A stretch of DNA of 64,000 nucleotides, taken from contig NVUW01000001.1 in NCBI GenBank assembly GCA_002733205.1, positions 682,001 through 746,000 of the forward strand, written 5' to 3'. Origin of the DNA: Thalassobium sp. (GTDB taxonomy: Bacteria > Pseudomonadota > Gammaproteobacteria > Pseudomonadales > Oceanobacteraceae). The translations under genes were made by a program, and so were the position numbers. Below, in pieces: positions 1-8,424 of the stretch (positions are counted from its first letter, which is position 1; every line of letters starts with the position of its first letter). The notes under the pieces are model-generated. The model was not told the origin of the DNA. It did not search any database and saw only the letters and a list, made by a program, of their open reading frames with translations.

Positions 1-2
1 TT

Positions 3-293
3 TTGGCGAAAAAACAGCAAAGTGGTTTTGGTGGTGTTTTATCGTTTGAAGTGATCGGTGGTCGTGATGAAGCCTGGCAGGTTGTGGACGCCACCCGCAT
101 GATTTCTATTACCGCCAACCTCGGCGATGTAAAAACCACCATCACTCATCCGGGTACAACCACGCATGGTCGTCTGAGTGAAGAAGAGCGGCAGAAGGCC
201 GGTATTTCTCAGGCTTTACTGCGTGTTGCTGTGGGGCTGGAGAATATTGATGATATTCAGCGTGATCTGGCGCGCGGTCTGGATGCTTTATAA
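3..293 (+). CDS. metZ: O-succinylhomoserine sulfhydrylase, C-terminal part (cut by window edge)
   Basis: Only the last 96 codons are present; the gene enters from the left edge and ends with TAA at 291-293. The stretch reads as the C-terminal domain of a Cys/Met-metabolism PLP enzyme: the QSGFGGVLSFE segment, DATRMISITANLGD, and the TTITHPGTTTHGRLSEEER block that is characteristic of homoserine sulfhydrylases, followed by the usual ending on VGLE..DD...DLARGLDAL. Family members of about 400 residues use pyridoxal phosphate to convert O-succinylhomoserine and sulfide to homocysteine in methionine synthesis. The PLP lysine lies upstream, outside the window. MetZ is preferred over MetB or MetY from the remembered C-terminal pattern; those relatives remain possible. 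The first listed codon (TTG) is not a start. Confidence 0.88.
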   Translation: MAKKQQSGFGGVLSFEVIGGRDEAWQVVDATRMISITANLGDVKTTITHPGTTTHGRLSEEERQKAGISQALLRVAVGLENIDDIQRDLARGLDAL

Positions 294-332
294 ATAGCTT
301 TTCTGACCGGACCTGAACAATGGATATAGAAA

Positions 333-366
333 ACGGGTGCTGCGCAGGCAGAACCCGTATTTTTTG
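333..366 (+). terminator. Rho-independent terminator after metZ
   Basis: Stem ACGGGT (333-338) pairs with ACCCGT (353-358) and is followed at once by a T-rich tail (359-366). It lies 40 bases after the metZ stop and separates it from the MoxR operon. Confidence 0.75.
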
Positions 367-509
367 TCTGTTTTCCGCCCAACGGTCGGCCTGACCAATC
401 TTTACGCGCGATACTGTGCTTCTTTCCTCAGCCTGAGTGTCTGCCCATTTCCCTGTGACGGCGAGTCACTTATGCTTGGGTTTTATTTATCGCAGTAACA
501 GGAACCGCC

Positions 510-1436
510 ATGACCACTCCGATTCAACGTGCGCTGGAGCAGCTCAGTGCTGTCATTCTTGGTAAAGAAGAGCAGCTCAAGCTGGCACTCAGTTGCCTGC
601 TGGCCCGTGGTCATCTGTTGATCGAAGATTTGCCCGGCATGGGAAAAACCACGTTGTCTCATGCTTTAGCGGGTGTGTTAGGGCTGAAATATAACCGTAT
701 TCAGTTCACCTCCGATTTATTACCGGCGGATATTCTTGGCGTCAGTATTTTTGAGCGCGAAGCGGGCTCCGATGTTGGCCGTTTCCGTTTTCATCCGGGG
801 CCGGTATTTACCCAGCTGTTACTGGCGGATGAAATTAACCGGGCAACGCCTAAGGCACAAAGTGCGCTGCTGGAGGCGATGGAAGAAGGGCAGGTAACGG
901 TCGAAGGGGAAACCCGGCCATTGCCGCTACCGTTTTTTGTCATCGCCACGCAAAACCCGGTATCACAATCGGGGACGTTTCCACTGCCGGAATCACAGCT
1001 TGACCGTTTTTTAATGCGTATTCAGTTGGGCTACCCGAACGAAAAAGCCGAGCGTGAATTACTCGAAGGCCGCGACCGCCGTACCATGGCCAGTAATCTG
1101 CAAGCGATGCTGAGCACGCAGGAACTGGCACAATTACAGAAGCAGGTAAATAACGTGCAGGCCTCGGCCAGTGTGCTGGATTATGTGCAGCGCATCATCG
1201 CCTTTACCCGCTACGAAGGTGGCTACCAGTATGGTCTGTCACCGCGTGGCGCGCTGGCGCTGTTACGCAGCGCCAAAGCCTGGGCTCTGGTGGATGGCAA
1301 TCGTCAGCATTTGTTGCCGGAAGATATTCAGGCGGTATTACCCGCAGTGGTGGATCATCGTCTGGCGGAGGCCGCAGATGGCGGGGCACACAGCGTATCG
1401 CAGCGTATTCTGAATTCGGTGCCGGTTCTGGTATGA
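510..1436 (+). CDS. MoxR-family AAA+ ATPase
   Basis: A 308-residue AAA_3/MoxR ATPase. Visible motifs: Walker A GMGKTT around residues 43-48, Walker B LLLADE at 103-108, sensor-1 segment FFVIATQNP at 142-150, the ESQLDRF arginine-finger motif near 162-168 and a C-terminal lid with SPRGALALL. MoxR proteins act as cytoplasmic chaperones that remodel or activate partner proteins, often together with VWA or DUF58 proteins. Start is ATG at 510 after AGGAAC. The stop overlaps the next gene as ATGA, making a MoxR-DUF58-TgpA operon, a widespread gene trio. A second MoxR is encoded at 43211-44053. Confidence 0.93.
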   Translation: MTTPIQRALEQLSAVILGKEEQLKLALSCLLARGHLLIEDLPGMGKTTLSHALAGVLGLKYNRIQFTSDLLPADILGVSIFEREAGSDVGRFRFHPGPVFTQLLLADEINRATPKAQSALLEAMEEGQVTVEGETRPLPLPFFVIATQNPVSQSGTFPLPESQLDRFLMRIQLGYPNEKAERELLEGRDRRTMASNLQAMLSTQELAQLQKQVNNVQASASVLDYVQRIIAFTRYEGGYQYGLSPRGALALLRSAKAWALVDGNRQHLLPEDIQAVLPAVVDHRLAEAADGGAHSVSQRILNSVPVLV

Positions 1437-2410
1437 CGTCATTGACCGGGCGCTGGCGTGAGCGCTGGAAGCGTTGGCTCGACCGGCGCATTCCGCCCGC
1501 GCCTCAGGTAACGCTTAATCATAAATCCATTTTTATCCTGCCGACGCGCACCGGGTTTTTGTTCACGCTGCTGTTGATTGTGTTGTTGCTCACCGCGATT
1601 AACTACCAGAACAGCCTGATTTACGGCCTGACGTTCTGGCTGTTCAGTGTGTCGCTGGCGGCGATGATGTTTACCTTTCGCAATCTGTCCGGACTGACGC
1701 TGGCTGCCGGGCGCGCGTATCCCTGTTTTGCCGGTGATGTGATTGAATTACCGCTGCGTTTAACGGCGGCAAAAAAACGCTACCACGAAGCGTTGTTGCT
1801 GGGTTTTCCCGACAATCCGTCCCAGCTGACGGACGTCGATACCGCGCAAACCCGCACGCTGGCACTGAGTTTTCGTACGGCCAAACGTGGCCCGCTGCAG
1901 GCCGAACGTCTGCGTCTGGATTCGCGTTTTCCGCTGGGCCTGTTCAATACCTGGACCTGGGTGAAACTCGACTTTAATGCACTGGTTTACCCCAGGCCGG
2001 AAACCGTGCCCTTTGTGTTTGCCAGTGGCGAGCAGGGCGATCAGCTCATTGGCGCACCGTCGACCGTGTCCGGTCAGCAGGATTTTCAGGGGCTGCGTAA
2101 TTACCAACCCGGCGACTCCATGCGCCAGATTGCCTGGAAACAGCTGGCCCGCGGCAAAGGTCTGGTTAGCAAAGACTTTGACCATGATGAAGGCGCAACC
2201 TGCTGGCTTGACTGGGATGTGCTGGCACCGCAGACAACCGAAGTAAGATTGTCGCGGTTGTGTGGCTGGGTGTTGCAGGCGCATCAGCTCGGCTGGCGTT
2301 ATGGCCTGCGGCTGCCAGGTAAAGACATTGCCCCGGATCACAGCGATGGCCATCGTGATCGCTGTCTGGAAGCGCTGGCTCTGCATGGCTTTGACGGAGG
2401 TGAGCGATGA
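1433..2410 (+). CDS. DUF58 domain protein
   Basis: A 325-residue membrane-anchored protein. Two adjacent hydrophobic segments (about residues 38-80) follow a basic N-terminus. The C-terminal half carries the DUF58 core, recognisable by GLRNYQPGDSMRQIAWKQLA and the following KDFD segment; this fold is related to von Willebrand A domains. It starts inside the MoxR stop codon (ATGA) and its own stop overlaps the TgpA start the same way, so the three proteins are probably made in fixed ratio. In this gene trio the DUF58 protein is taken to be the partner of the MoxR ATPase; its biochemical role is not established. The family call is firm. Confidence 0.92.
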   Translation: MTSLTGRWRERWKRWLDRRIPPAPQVTLNHKSIFILPTRTGFLFTLLLIVLLLTAINYQNSLIYGLTFWLFSVSLAAMMFTFRNLSGLTLAAGRAYPCFAGDVIELPLRLTAAKKRYHEALLLGFPDNPSQLTDVDTAQTRTLALSFRTAKRGPLQAERLRLDSRFPLGLFNTWTWVKLDFNALVYPRPETVPFVFASGEQGDQLIGAPSTVSGQQDFQGLRNYQPGDSMRQIAWKQLARGKGLVSKDFDHDEGATCWLDWDVLAPQTTEVRLSRLCGWVLQAHQLGWRYGLRLPGKDIAPDHSDGHRDRCLEALALHGFDGGER

Positions 2411-4461
2411 GCGCCAACCGTTATTCCAATACCGATCTGCAGATTCCGCGCAGCGCCTTGTTCTGGCTGCTGGGCAGTAATGTCGCCGCGTTGTCGCCAC
2501 ATTCACAGCATCTGCCGCTATGGATGTGGGGGCTGGCGCTGTTTGTTCTGATCTGGCGCGGCTTGACCCATCTTGGCCGTTTGTCCTACCCCAATCGCTG
2601 GGCCAAGGCGGTGGCGGTTGTTGCGGCGTCGGCTGCGGTTATCGTCGCGTTTGATAAAACCTTCACGCTGGAGAGTGCTGCGGCATTTCTGATTGCTGCC
2701 TGCCTGCTCAAACTGCTGGAAATGCGCAGTCGCCGTGACGGTTATGTGGTGATTTTTCTGGGGTATTTTCTGCTCGGTACCGGCTTTCTGTTTGATCAGG
2801 GCCTTCTGACGGGTTTATACGGCATTCTGACGGTATGGTTGCTGACCAGCGCCCTGGTTGCGTTGCATCAGAACAGTTTTACCCGCGATGCTGGCAGTGT
2901 ACGGCGCAGCCGCCGGGCGGCAAAGCTGGCGGCCGGTATTCTGTTGATGTCGCTGCCGCTGATGCTGGTGCTGTATCTGCTGTTTCCGCGCCTGGCGCCG
3001 TTGTGGAGTATTGCGTTGCAATCGGGTAAGGCAAAAACCGGTTTGTCGGCAGAAATGGCACCGGGTGATATTGCCGAGCTCAGTCAATCTGATGAACTGG
3101 CTTTTCGCGTGTCGTTCAGCGATGGCCAGATACCGGCCCGTGATCAGCTTTACTGGCGTGCGTTAATTCTGGATAACTACGATGGTCGCCGCTGGCAGCC
3201 CAGTGGCGTGACGTCCGAGGTGCAGTGGTATCCGCAAAGCTGGCAACCCCCGGCGCAGGCAGAAGGGCTTATCCGTTACGACATCATCCAGGAAAGCACC
3301 GGTGAAAAGTGGCTGTTTGCTCTGCGGGGTGTGTCGGCCCAGGAAGAGCGTACCGGCATGACCATGGATGACCGTCTGGTTGCCAGGCGGCCGCTGCATG
3401 AACGCAAACGGTATCAGGCGCTGTCCTGGCCTTCGGTCAGCATCAGTGAAGACGGATTGGCCGGACTTGAGCAGCGTCAGAACCTGCAACTGCCGCGCGA
3501 GCGTAATCCGCAGGCGCTGGCCTGGGCACAGCAGCGCCTTGCAGAGGCTGGCGATGATGCCGCTTACATCAATGGGTTGTTACGCTATTTCCGTGAGCAG
3601 GATTTTTACTACACCCTGAAACCACCGGTAATGGGCAGCGAGGAGATTGACGACTTTCTGTTTAATCAGCGCCGTGGTTTCTGTGCTCATTATGCTGGTG
3701 CGCTTGTATTCCTGGCTCGTGCCGCAGGGATTCCGGCACGGGTGGTGTCTGGCTATCAGGGCGGTGAATGGAACGCCACCGACGGTTATTTAACCGTGCG
3801 TCAGTACGATGCCCACGCATGGACGGAAGTGTGGCTCAGCGGACAAGGGTGGATACGGGTCGATCCGACCGCGGCGGTTGCGCCGCAGCGTATTGAGTTT
3901 GGGCTGGAACGTGCGGTCGCTGAAGAAGGAACCTTCCTGCAGGATAATCTGCTGTCGCCGCATCGCTTTAAAGGCGTCAGCTGGTTAAACCAGCTGCGCC
4001 TGCAGATGGACAGTCTGAATTATTACTGGCAACTGTGGGTGTTGTCGTATGATGGCAAGCGGCAGAAGAGTTTTCTCAATGGCTGGCTGGGGCTGGAAGA
4101 CTACAAACAAGGACTTTATGTTCTGGGCGGCAGCTTTGGCGGTTTCTTCCTGCTGGCTTCGCTGATTGTCTGGTGGCGGCAGCGTCCGGCACCGTTGTCG
4201 CCGTTTATGCGCAGCTGGCAGCGATTGCAGGACAAAGGCCGCAAGTTGGGTATCGAGCCGCAGCCGGGTGAAACGGCCGCCAACTACCTGCAGCGGCTGG
4301 CGCAGCATTGCCCACAACAGAAAAGTTTACTGCTGTGGCTGGCGACAGAGATTAACCGGTTGCTCTATCAGCCACCGCCGGACCCACGCAGCGCACAGCA
4401 ACAGCAGCGCCAGCTGATACGTTCGCTGGCGAAAATACGGCGGCAGTTGCGCGCCGGTTAG
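2407..4461 (+). CDS. tgpA: TgpA-type membrane transglutaminase (DUF3488 + transglutaminase-like)
   Basis: 684 residues. The N-terminus has several membrane helices (DUF3488, roughly residues 10-200), then a periplasmic transglutaminase-like domain, one more membrane helix near 565-590, and a cytoplasmic DUF4129-like tail. The papain-like triad is visible as Cys426 (GFCAHYA), His470 (DAHAW) and Asp486 (RVDPT). Pseudomonas TgpA, with the same architecture, is an inner-membrane protein with its catalytic domain in the periplasm and is important for viability. It is the last gene of the MoxR-DUF58-TgpA operon. Its TAG overlaps the stop codon of the convergent gene on the other strand, leaving no room for a separate terminator. 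Confidence 0.92.
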   Translation: MSANRYSNTDLQIPRSALFWLLGSNVAALSPHSQHLPLWMWGLALFVLIWRGLTHLGRLSYPNRWAKAVAVVAASAAVIVAFDKTFTLESAAAFLIAACLLKLLEMRSRRDGYVVIFLGYFLLGTGFLFDQGLLTGLYGILTVWLLTSALVALHQNSFTRDAGSVRRSRRAAKLAAGILLMSLPLMLVLYLLFPRLAPLWSIALQSGKAKTGLSAEMAPGDIAELSQSDELAFRVSFSDGQIPARDQLYWRALILDNYDGRRWQPSGVTSEVQWYPQSWQPPAQAEGLIRYDIIQESTGEKWLFALRGVSAQEERTGMTMDDRLVARRPLHERKRYQALSWPSVSISEDGLAGLEQRQNLQLPRERNPQALAWAQQRLAEAGDDAAYINGLLRYFREQDFYYTLKPPVMGSEEIDDFLFNQRRGFCAHYAGALVFLARAAGIPARVVSGYQGGEWNATDGYLTVRQYDAHAWTEVWLSGQGWIRVDPTAAVAPQRIEFGLERAVAEEGTFLQDNLLSPHRFKGVSWLNQLRLQMDSLNYYWQLWVLSYDGKRQKSFLNGWLGLEDYKQGLYVLGGSFGGFFLLASLIVWWRQRPAPLSPFMRSWQRLQDKGRKLGIEPQPGETAANYLQRLAQHCPQQKSLLLWLATEINRLLYQPPPDPRSAQQQQRQLIRSLAKIRRQLRAG

Positions 4462-5225
4462 CGTGCCGTTATTTCTTCTGCGGATGATCTGGCGTGTGGC
4501 CAGGCGCAGAAACAGCCATCACCAGCGACATTGGCAAACGGGCCGTAACCTTTTGTGCTCAGTTCGCGCACGATATTTGGGAAGAAGTCATCATTGGCGA
4601 CGGTGCAAAGAGCGCCGAAACCATAAGCGCCAAAGTAACCCAGTTCACCTTGTGGGCTTAGCAGGGCCAGCGCCGGGCTGCTGGGCAGGGGCAAATCGAT
4701 GCCTTGTGGCTGACGTATAACCTCCATTCGGCTGCCGTTCAGCTGCCGGAACTGTTGCAACTGCTCATCACTGGTGCCCGGTGCGGCAACCACAATAATG
4801 CGTAATTGATCGGCTTTAAACTGGCTGATCAGACCATCGAAATGGCGCTGACTGAGCTGGTTGCACAGGCAATCGGGGTTCCAGAAATGCAGCAGCGTTA
4901 CCTGGTGGTTCGCCGCGGACAGCGCCGTTTGGTTTGACGGTAATTGCAGCAGCAGTGGTTGCAGCATCTGATTGATCTGACTGGCCTGCCAGAAGCGCGC
5001 ATCGTCTGTGACGGCGACAAACGGACGGACGTTCTGCTGCTGAAACCACCACAGTCCGGCCATTGTTGCTGCTAACCAAATGCTCACCAGCACGGCGAGC
5101 CAGACGTTTTTAGCCGAACTGGCTGTCGTGGCATGGCCCGAATTTGGGCCATGAAACGGTGCAGAGTCAGCATGATCGCCAGGCTTTTGCGTTGGCTTGT
5201 GTGTCTGGTGTGAAGGAGCAGTCAT
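4458..5225 (-). CDS. DUF6436-like, membrane-anchored thioredoxin-fold protein
   Basis: 255 residues from the ATG at 5225; the frame stays open upstream to 5309, but that extension is basic and cysteine-containing and would precede an otherwise typical membrane anchor. One membrane helix (about residues 41-61) follows a His/Pro/Thr-rich N-terminus. A thioredoxin-like domain begins at VTLLHFWNPDCLCNQ, with Cys119 and Cys121 (C-x-C rather than CxxC). A second C-x-C pair (GCFC) lies near the C-terminus. This matches the DUF6436 family as I remember it. It would face the periplasm; a redox or metal-binding role is inference. It is convergent with tgpA, sharing two bases of stop codon. Confidence 0.7.
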   Translation of the reverse strand: MTAPSHQTHKPTQKPGDHADSAPFHGPNSGHATTASSAKNVWLAVLVSIWLAATMAGLWWFQQQNVRPFVAVTDDARFWQASQINQMLQPLLLQLPSNQTALSAANHQVTLLHFWNPDCLCNQLSQRHFDGLISQFKADQLRIIVVAAPGTSDEQLQQFRQLNGSRMEVIRQPQGIDLPLPSSPALALLSPQGELGYFGAYGFGALCTVANDDFFPNIVRELSTKGYGPFANVAGDGCFCAWPHARSSAEEITAR

Positions 5226-5560
5226 AGGGCCGGTTCCGCAGATCGCCATTGTTGTGTGGCCGGCAGTATACCGTATGCGCGGGGAGCTTTTCCTGCGCTG
5301 CCGGGGCATTAGGGGCAGTGATTATGGTGGTGGATCTTGCGGATTTATTCCTTTGAGTCTTTATACCGTTATCTATTGATCTGTTTCTTCTGTTTTTTGC
5401 GCAGGACTGGGGTGGGGAGGCGTTGTGTCGGGCAATCAGATAGTTTCAGGCCCGTCTGATCGGTTACCCAGCGTCAGGTAGTCGCTACAGCGCAATCTGG
5501 ATAGCATTTAGCGGCCGAATCGTTAGGATACGCAGTCTATTACCTAATCACTCAGAGTTT
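5226..5560. other. Intergenic region between divergent genes
   Basis: This 335-base region separates the minus-strand DUF6436 gene from the plus-strand CnoX-like gene and must hold both promoters. It contains one copy of the 13-mer TTATACCGTTATC (5361-5373). No small ORF with a good ribosome site, RNA gene or terminator is seen in it. Confidence 0.6.
5361..5373 (-). promoter_or_regulatory. 13-mer intergenic motif, copy 1
   Basis: TTATACCGTTATC on the plus strand; on the minus strand it reads GATAACGGTATAA, ending in a -10-like TATAAA. It lies about 136 bases upstream of the minus-strand DUF6436 start. Identical copies are at 9430-9442 and 9549-9561. No good -35 hexamer is seen 17 bases upstream on the minus strand. 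Confidence 0.45.
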
Positions 5561-6559
5561 ATGACCGATACCTCTTTGCCAGTGAGTGCATCGCAGCCAC
5601 AGCCCGCATCCAGCCCCTGGATTTATTCGTTATCGTCCGGGCAAACAGATGCGCAACTGCTGCACAGCGATGTACCGGTATTGCTCGATTTCTGGGCCAG
5701 CTGGTGCGCGCCATGCCGGGCGATATTGCCGCTGCTTGAGAAGCAGGTGAGCGAGCTGCAGGGGCAGGTGCTGTTGTTCAAAGTGGATGCTGATCAATCG
5801 CCGGAACTGCTGCAGCGTTTTGCCGTGCACAGCTTGCCTGCGGTATTGTTGCTGCAGAAAGGAAAAGAGGTTGATCGCTTTCAGCAGACACTGAGTGAGC
5901 CGCAGATTCGCGCTTTTATTCAGCCCTGGCTGGTTGCGCCGGATCTGCGTATCCGTCAGGTGCGTGACCTGTTGCGTCAGGCAGAGCAGGCATTTGTAAC
6001 AGGGCAGGCCGAAAGGGCGATGCGGCGGTTGCAGCAGGTGTATGCATCAACCGCCGGACAGGAGGGTGTGCTGGCCCAGGTGCTGGCTGATTTGTTGAAT
6101 GCAGTACTGGCAGGCAGTCGCCAGCAACCCATTGGGAGTGCTGTACGGCGCGGGTTATTACAGCTGGCGCAGCAATGGCTGGCGGATGCCGGGTTCAGTC
6201 TGCTGCGTGATCCCCGGGTACAGCAGGCGCAGGCGCGTCTGGCCTTGCTTGAGCATGAACCGCATTCTGATGAAATTGCTACATTGCGCCAGCAGTTAGC
6301 GCATTTCTCAAATGCCAGTAAGGATGCCGATCAGGTTGGAGAAACCGCATTACTACTGGCCTCAGCGCTGGCTGCGGCGGCTGATTACCGCGATGCGCTG
6401 GATGTTCTGATGGCGTTTCTGCAAACGAGCAATCCGGTAGCATCTGCGGCTCTGCGACAGCGGGTTCAGGCGCGCTTGATTGAAATAATCGATATCCTGC
6501 CGGACCGGGTACTGGCGAATCAGTACCGGCGCCAGTTATTTGCGCTGAATGTATTCTGA
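5561..6559 (+). CDS. CnoX/YbbN-like thioredoxin with C-terminal TPR-like region
   Basis: 332 residues. The N-terminal third is a thioredoxin domain with an intact WCAPC active site (Trp48, Cys49, Cys52) and the cis-proline segment SLPAVLL. The C-terminal two thirds are helical and Ala/Gln/Leu-rich (AERAMRRLQQVYA..., ALAAAADYRDALDVLMAFLQ), as in the TPR half of YbbN/CnoX, which ends in the same ALRQRVQARLIEI-type helix. Family members are chaperedoxins that protect substrates and hand them to GroEL/ES or DnaK. E. coli CnoX lacks a classical CxxC; this one keeps it, so it may also reduce disulfides. No signal peptide, so cytoplasmic. Confidence 0.85.
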   Translation: MTDTSLPVSASQPQPASSPWIYSLSSGQTDAQLLHSDVPVLLDFWASWCAPCRAILPLLEKQVSELQGQVLLFKVDADQSPELLQRFAVHSLPAVLLLQKGKEVDRFQQTLSEPQIRAFIQPWLVAPDLRIRQVRDLLRQAEQAFVTGQAERAMRRLQQVYASTAGQEGVLAQVLADLLNAVLAGSRQQPIGSAVRRGLLQLAQQWLADAGFSLLRDPRVQQAQARLALLEHEPHSDEIATLRQQLAHFSNASKDADQVGETALLLASALAAAADYRDALDVLMAFLQTSNPVASAALRQRVQARLIEIIDILPDRVLANQYRRQLFALNVF

Positions 6560-6633
6560 AACCAGATGGACTTGGTATTTGGTTTTTATTTCTTTTTTTT
6601 TGGGGCCTTAGTTATTAGCCTCTGAGTTAATGT

Positions 6634-7233
6634 ATGTCTTTTAAAATATTCGCCAGTGCGGCGGCGATGCTGATTACTTTCAGTGCATTTTTACCCTATA
6701 TCCGAGATGTGTTGGCGAATCGCGTGCAGGCCCATGTTTTTTCCTGGGTGATCTGGGGGATTACCACTCTGGTGGTGTTTTTTGCGCAGCTCACCGATAA
6801 CGGCGGAGCAGGTGCCTGGGCGATAGGATTATCGGCGACTGTTACCTTATTTATTGCCTTACTGGCGTTTTTGAAACGCGGCGATCTGGCGATTACAACG
6901 ATGGATTGGTTGTTTTTTATTGCGGCGTTATCGTCGTTGCCATTGTGGTTTTTCAGTGAATCCGCGCTGATGGCAGTGGTGGTGTTAACGGCGGTTGATT
7001 TGTTGGGGTTTGGCCCAACATTGCGTAAAGCCTGGTTTCAGCCACATAAAGAATCGCTCGGTTTTTTTGCCCTCTTTTTATTGCGCAATGTGTTGGTGGT
7101 GGCAGCGCTGGAACATTATTCCTGGATCACATTACTGTTCCCGCTCACCGTTGCCCTGGCCTGTATTGCGCTGATGCTGATTGTTGTGCTGCGCCGCCGG
7201 CAGTTAAGCCGGACGACGTCTGTCGGTTTATAA
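6634..7233 (+). CDS. Multi-spanning membrane protein of unknown function
   Basis: 199 residues, almost entirely hydrophobic, with about seven predicted membrane helices (segments beginning near residues 4, 36, 62, 88, 112, 142 and 162) and short loops. The C-terminus is basic (RRRQLSRT), which fits a cytoplasmic end. I do not recognise a family; the first helix ending FLPYIRDVL followed by SWVIWGITT is faintly reminiscent of PQ-loop transporters, but this is weak. ATG at 6634 follows an AT-rich leader without a strong ribosome site. The gene is convergent with the acyl-CoA dehydrogenase, five bases apart. Confidence 0.75.
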   Translation: MSFKIFASAAAMLITFSAFLPYIRDVLANRVQAHVFSWVIWGITTLVVFFAQLTDNGGAGAWAIGLSATVTLFIALLAFLKRGDLAITTMDWLFFIAALSSLPLWFFSESALMAVVVLTAVDLLGFGPTLRKAWFQPHKESLGFFALFLLRNVLVVAALEHYSWITLLFPLTVALACIALMLIVVLRRRQLSRTTSVGL

Positions 7234-7238
7234 CCGGA

Positions 7239-8408
7239 TTAAAGCCCGAGCTGACGGGCGGCCAGATCGCGCATGATTTCTTCCGAACCACCGCCAATTG
7301 CATTAACCCGCACTTCGCGGTAAATGCGTTCACTTTTACAGCCACGCATATAACCGGCGCCGCCTAATATCTGCAATGCTTCGCGAGCGCAGAATTCCAT
7401 CACCATCGTTGCCTGTACTTTTAACAGGGCAATATCGGCGGGTCTGGCTTTGCCGTTCTGGATCTGCCAGGCGCAGCTGTCCATATACGCCTGAGTTGCA
7501 TTTACCTGACGCACCATTTCAGCAAATTTGTGGCGGATAACCTGATGTTTACTGAGTGGCTTACCAAAGGTTTTACGCTCTTTTGCCCAAGTGGCGGCTT
7601 CTTCTATACAGACTTTGGCACTGGCGAGAGCACCGGCGGTTAATGCCAGTCGTTCATGATTAAAATTATGCACGATCGGCATAAAACCCTGATTTTCGCC
7701 ACCGATTAAATTTTTGGCTGGGACGCGGACGTTATCAAAATACAGTGTGGCGGTATCGGAGCACCACCAGCCCTGCTTTTTATTTAATGGCGTACGGCTG
7801 AAACCGGCGGCATCGGCCGGCACAAGAATCATGGATATGCCGCCAACCCCCTCGCTACCGGTGCGCACTGCAACGGTATACCAATCGGCGCGCATGCCAC
7901 CGGTGATAAAGGTTTTGCTGCCGTTAATAATATAGTCGTCGCCATCACGCACCGCGCTGGTGCTGAGGTTGGCCACGTCTGAGCCACCACCGGGTTCGGT
8001 AATGGCCAGAGAAATGTGCTTTTCACCGCGCAATACTGGCGCAATAACCATGTCTTTTAAATAGTCGCTGCCAAAATGAACGACCGGTGGCAAACCGATG
8101 CCATGCACCATTAGCGTGGCATAAATCCCTCCGGCGCCGGTACGGTTGAGTTCTTCGACGGCGACAATGGTGTGAAAAATATCGGTGCCTTCACTCAGGC
8201 CGCCGTATTGTTCCGGATAGCCTAATTGCAGCAGGCCCACATCGGCGGCTTTATCCCAAAGGGATTGAGGGAGATCGCAGGCTTCTTCCCATTCATCAAC
8301 ATTGGGCATGATTTCGCGTTCGACAAATTTACGCAGCTGGCTGCGCCATTCAGCATGATGTTCGTTGTAATACGGGCTGGCTAAACGCAGTGAGTCAAAA
8401 GTCAGCAT
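7239..8408 (-). CDS. Acyl-CoA dehydrogenase
   Basis: 389 residues, the normal length for a single-domain FAD acyl-CoA dehydrogenase. Signatures: LAITEPGGGSDVANL (residues 134-148), the FITGGMRADWYTV strand, and a C-terminal AIGGGSEEIMRDLAAR block. At the place where medium-chain enzymes have the catalytic Glu (YEGT), this protein has Gly (G372-G374). It instead has NFNHERL with Glu252, the arrangement known from long-chain and isovaleryl-CoA dehydrogenases, so Glu252 is the likely base. It follows the SDR gene by 16 bases on the same strand, suggesting joint regulation by the upstream palindrome. Substrate chain length cannot be read from the sequence. Confidence 0.93.
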   Translation of the reverse strand: MLTFDSLRLASPYYNEHHAEWRSQLRKFVEREIMPNVDEWEEACDLPQSLWDKAADVGLLQLGYPEQYGGLSEGTDIFHTIVAVEELNRTGAGGIYATLMVHGIGLPPVVHFGSDYLKDMVIAPVLRGEKHISLAITEPGGGSDVANLSTSAVRDGDDYIINGSKTFITGGMRADWYTVAVRTGSEGVGGISMILVPADAAGFSRTPLNKKQGWWCSDTATLYFDNVRVPAKNLIGGENQGFMPIVHNFNHERLALTAGALASAKVCIEEAATWAKERKTFGKPLSKHQVIRHKFAEMVRQVNATQAYMDSCAWQIQNGKARPADIALLKVQATMVMEFCAREALQILGGAGYMRGCKSERIYREVRVNAIGGGSEEIMRDLAARQLGL

Positions 8409-8424
8409 GTTGTGGCTCCATCCA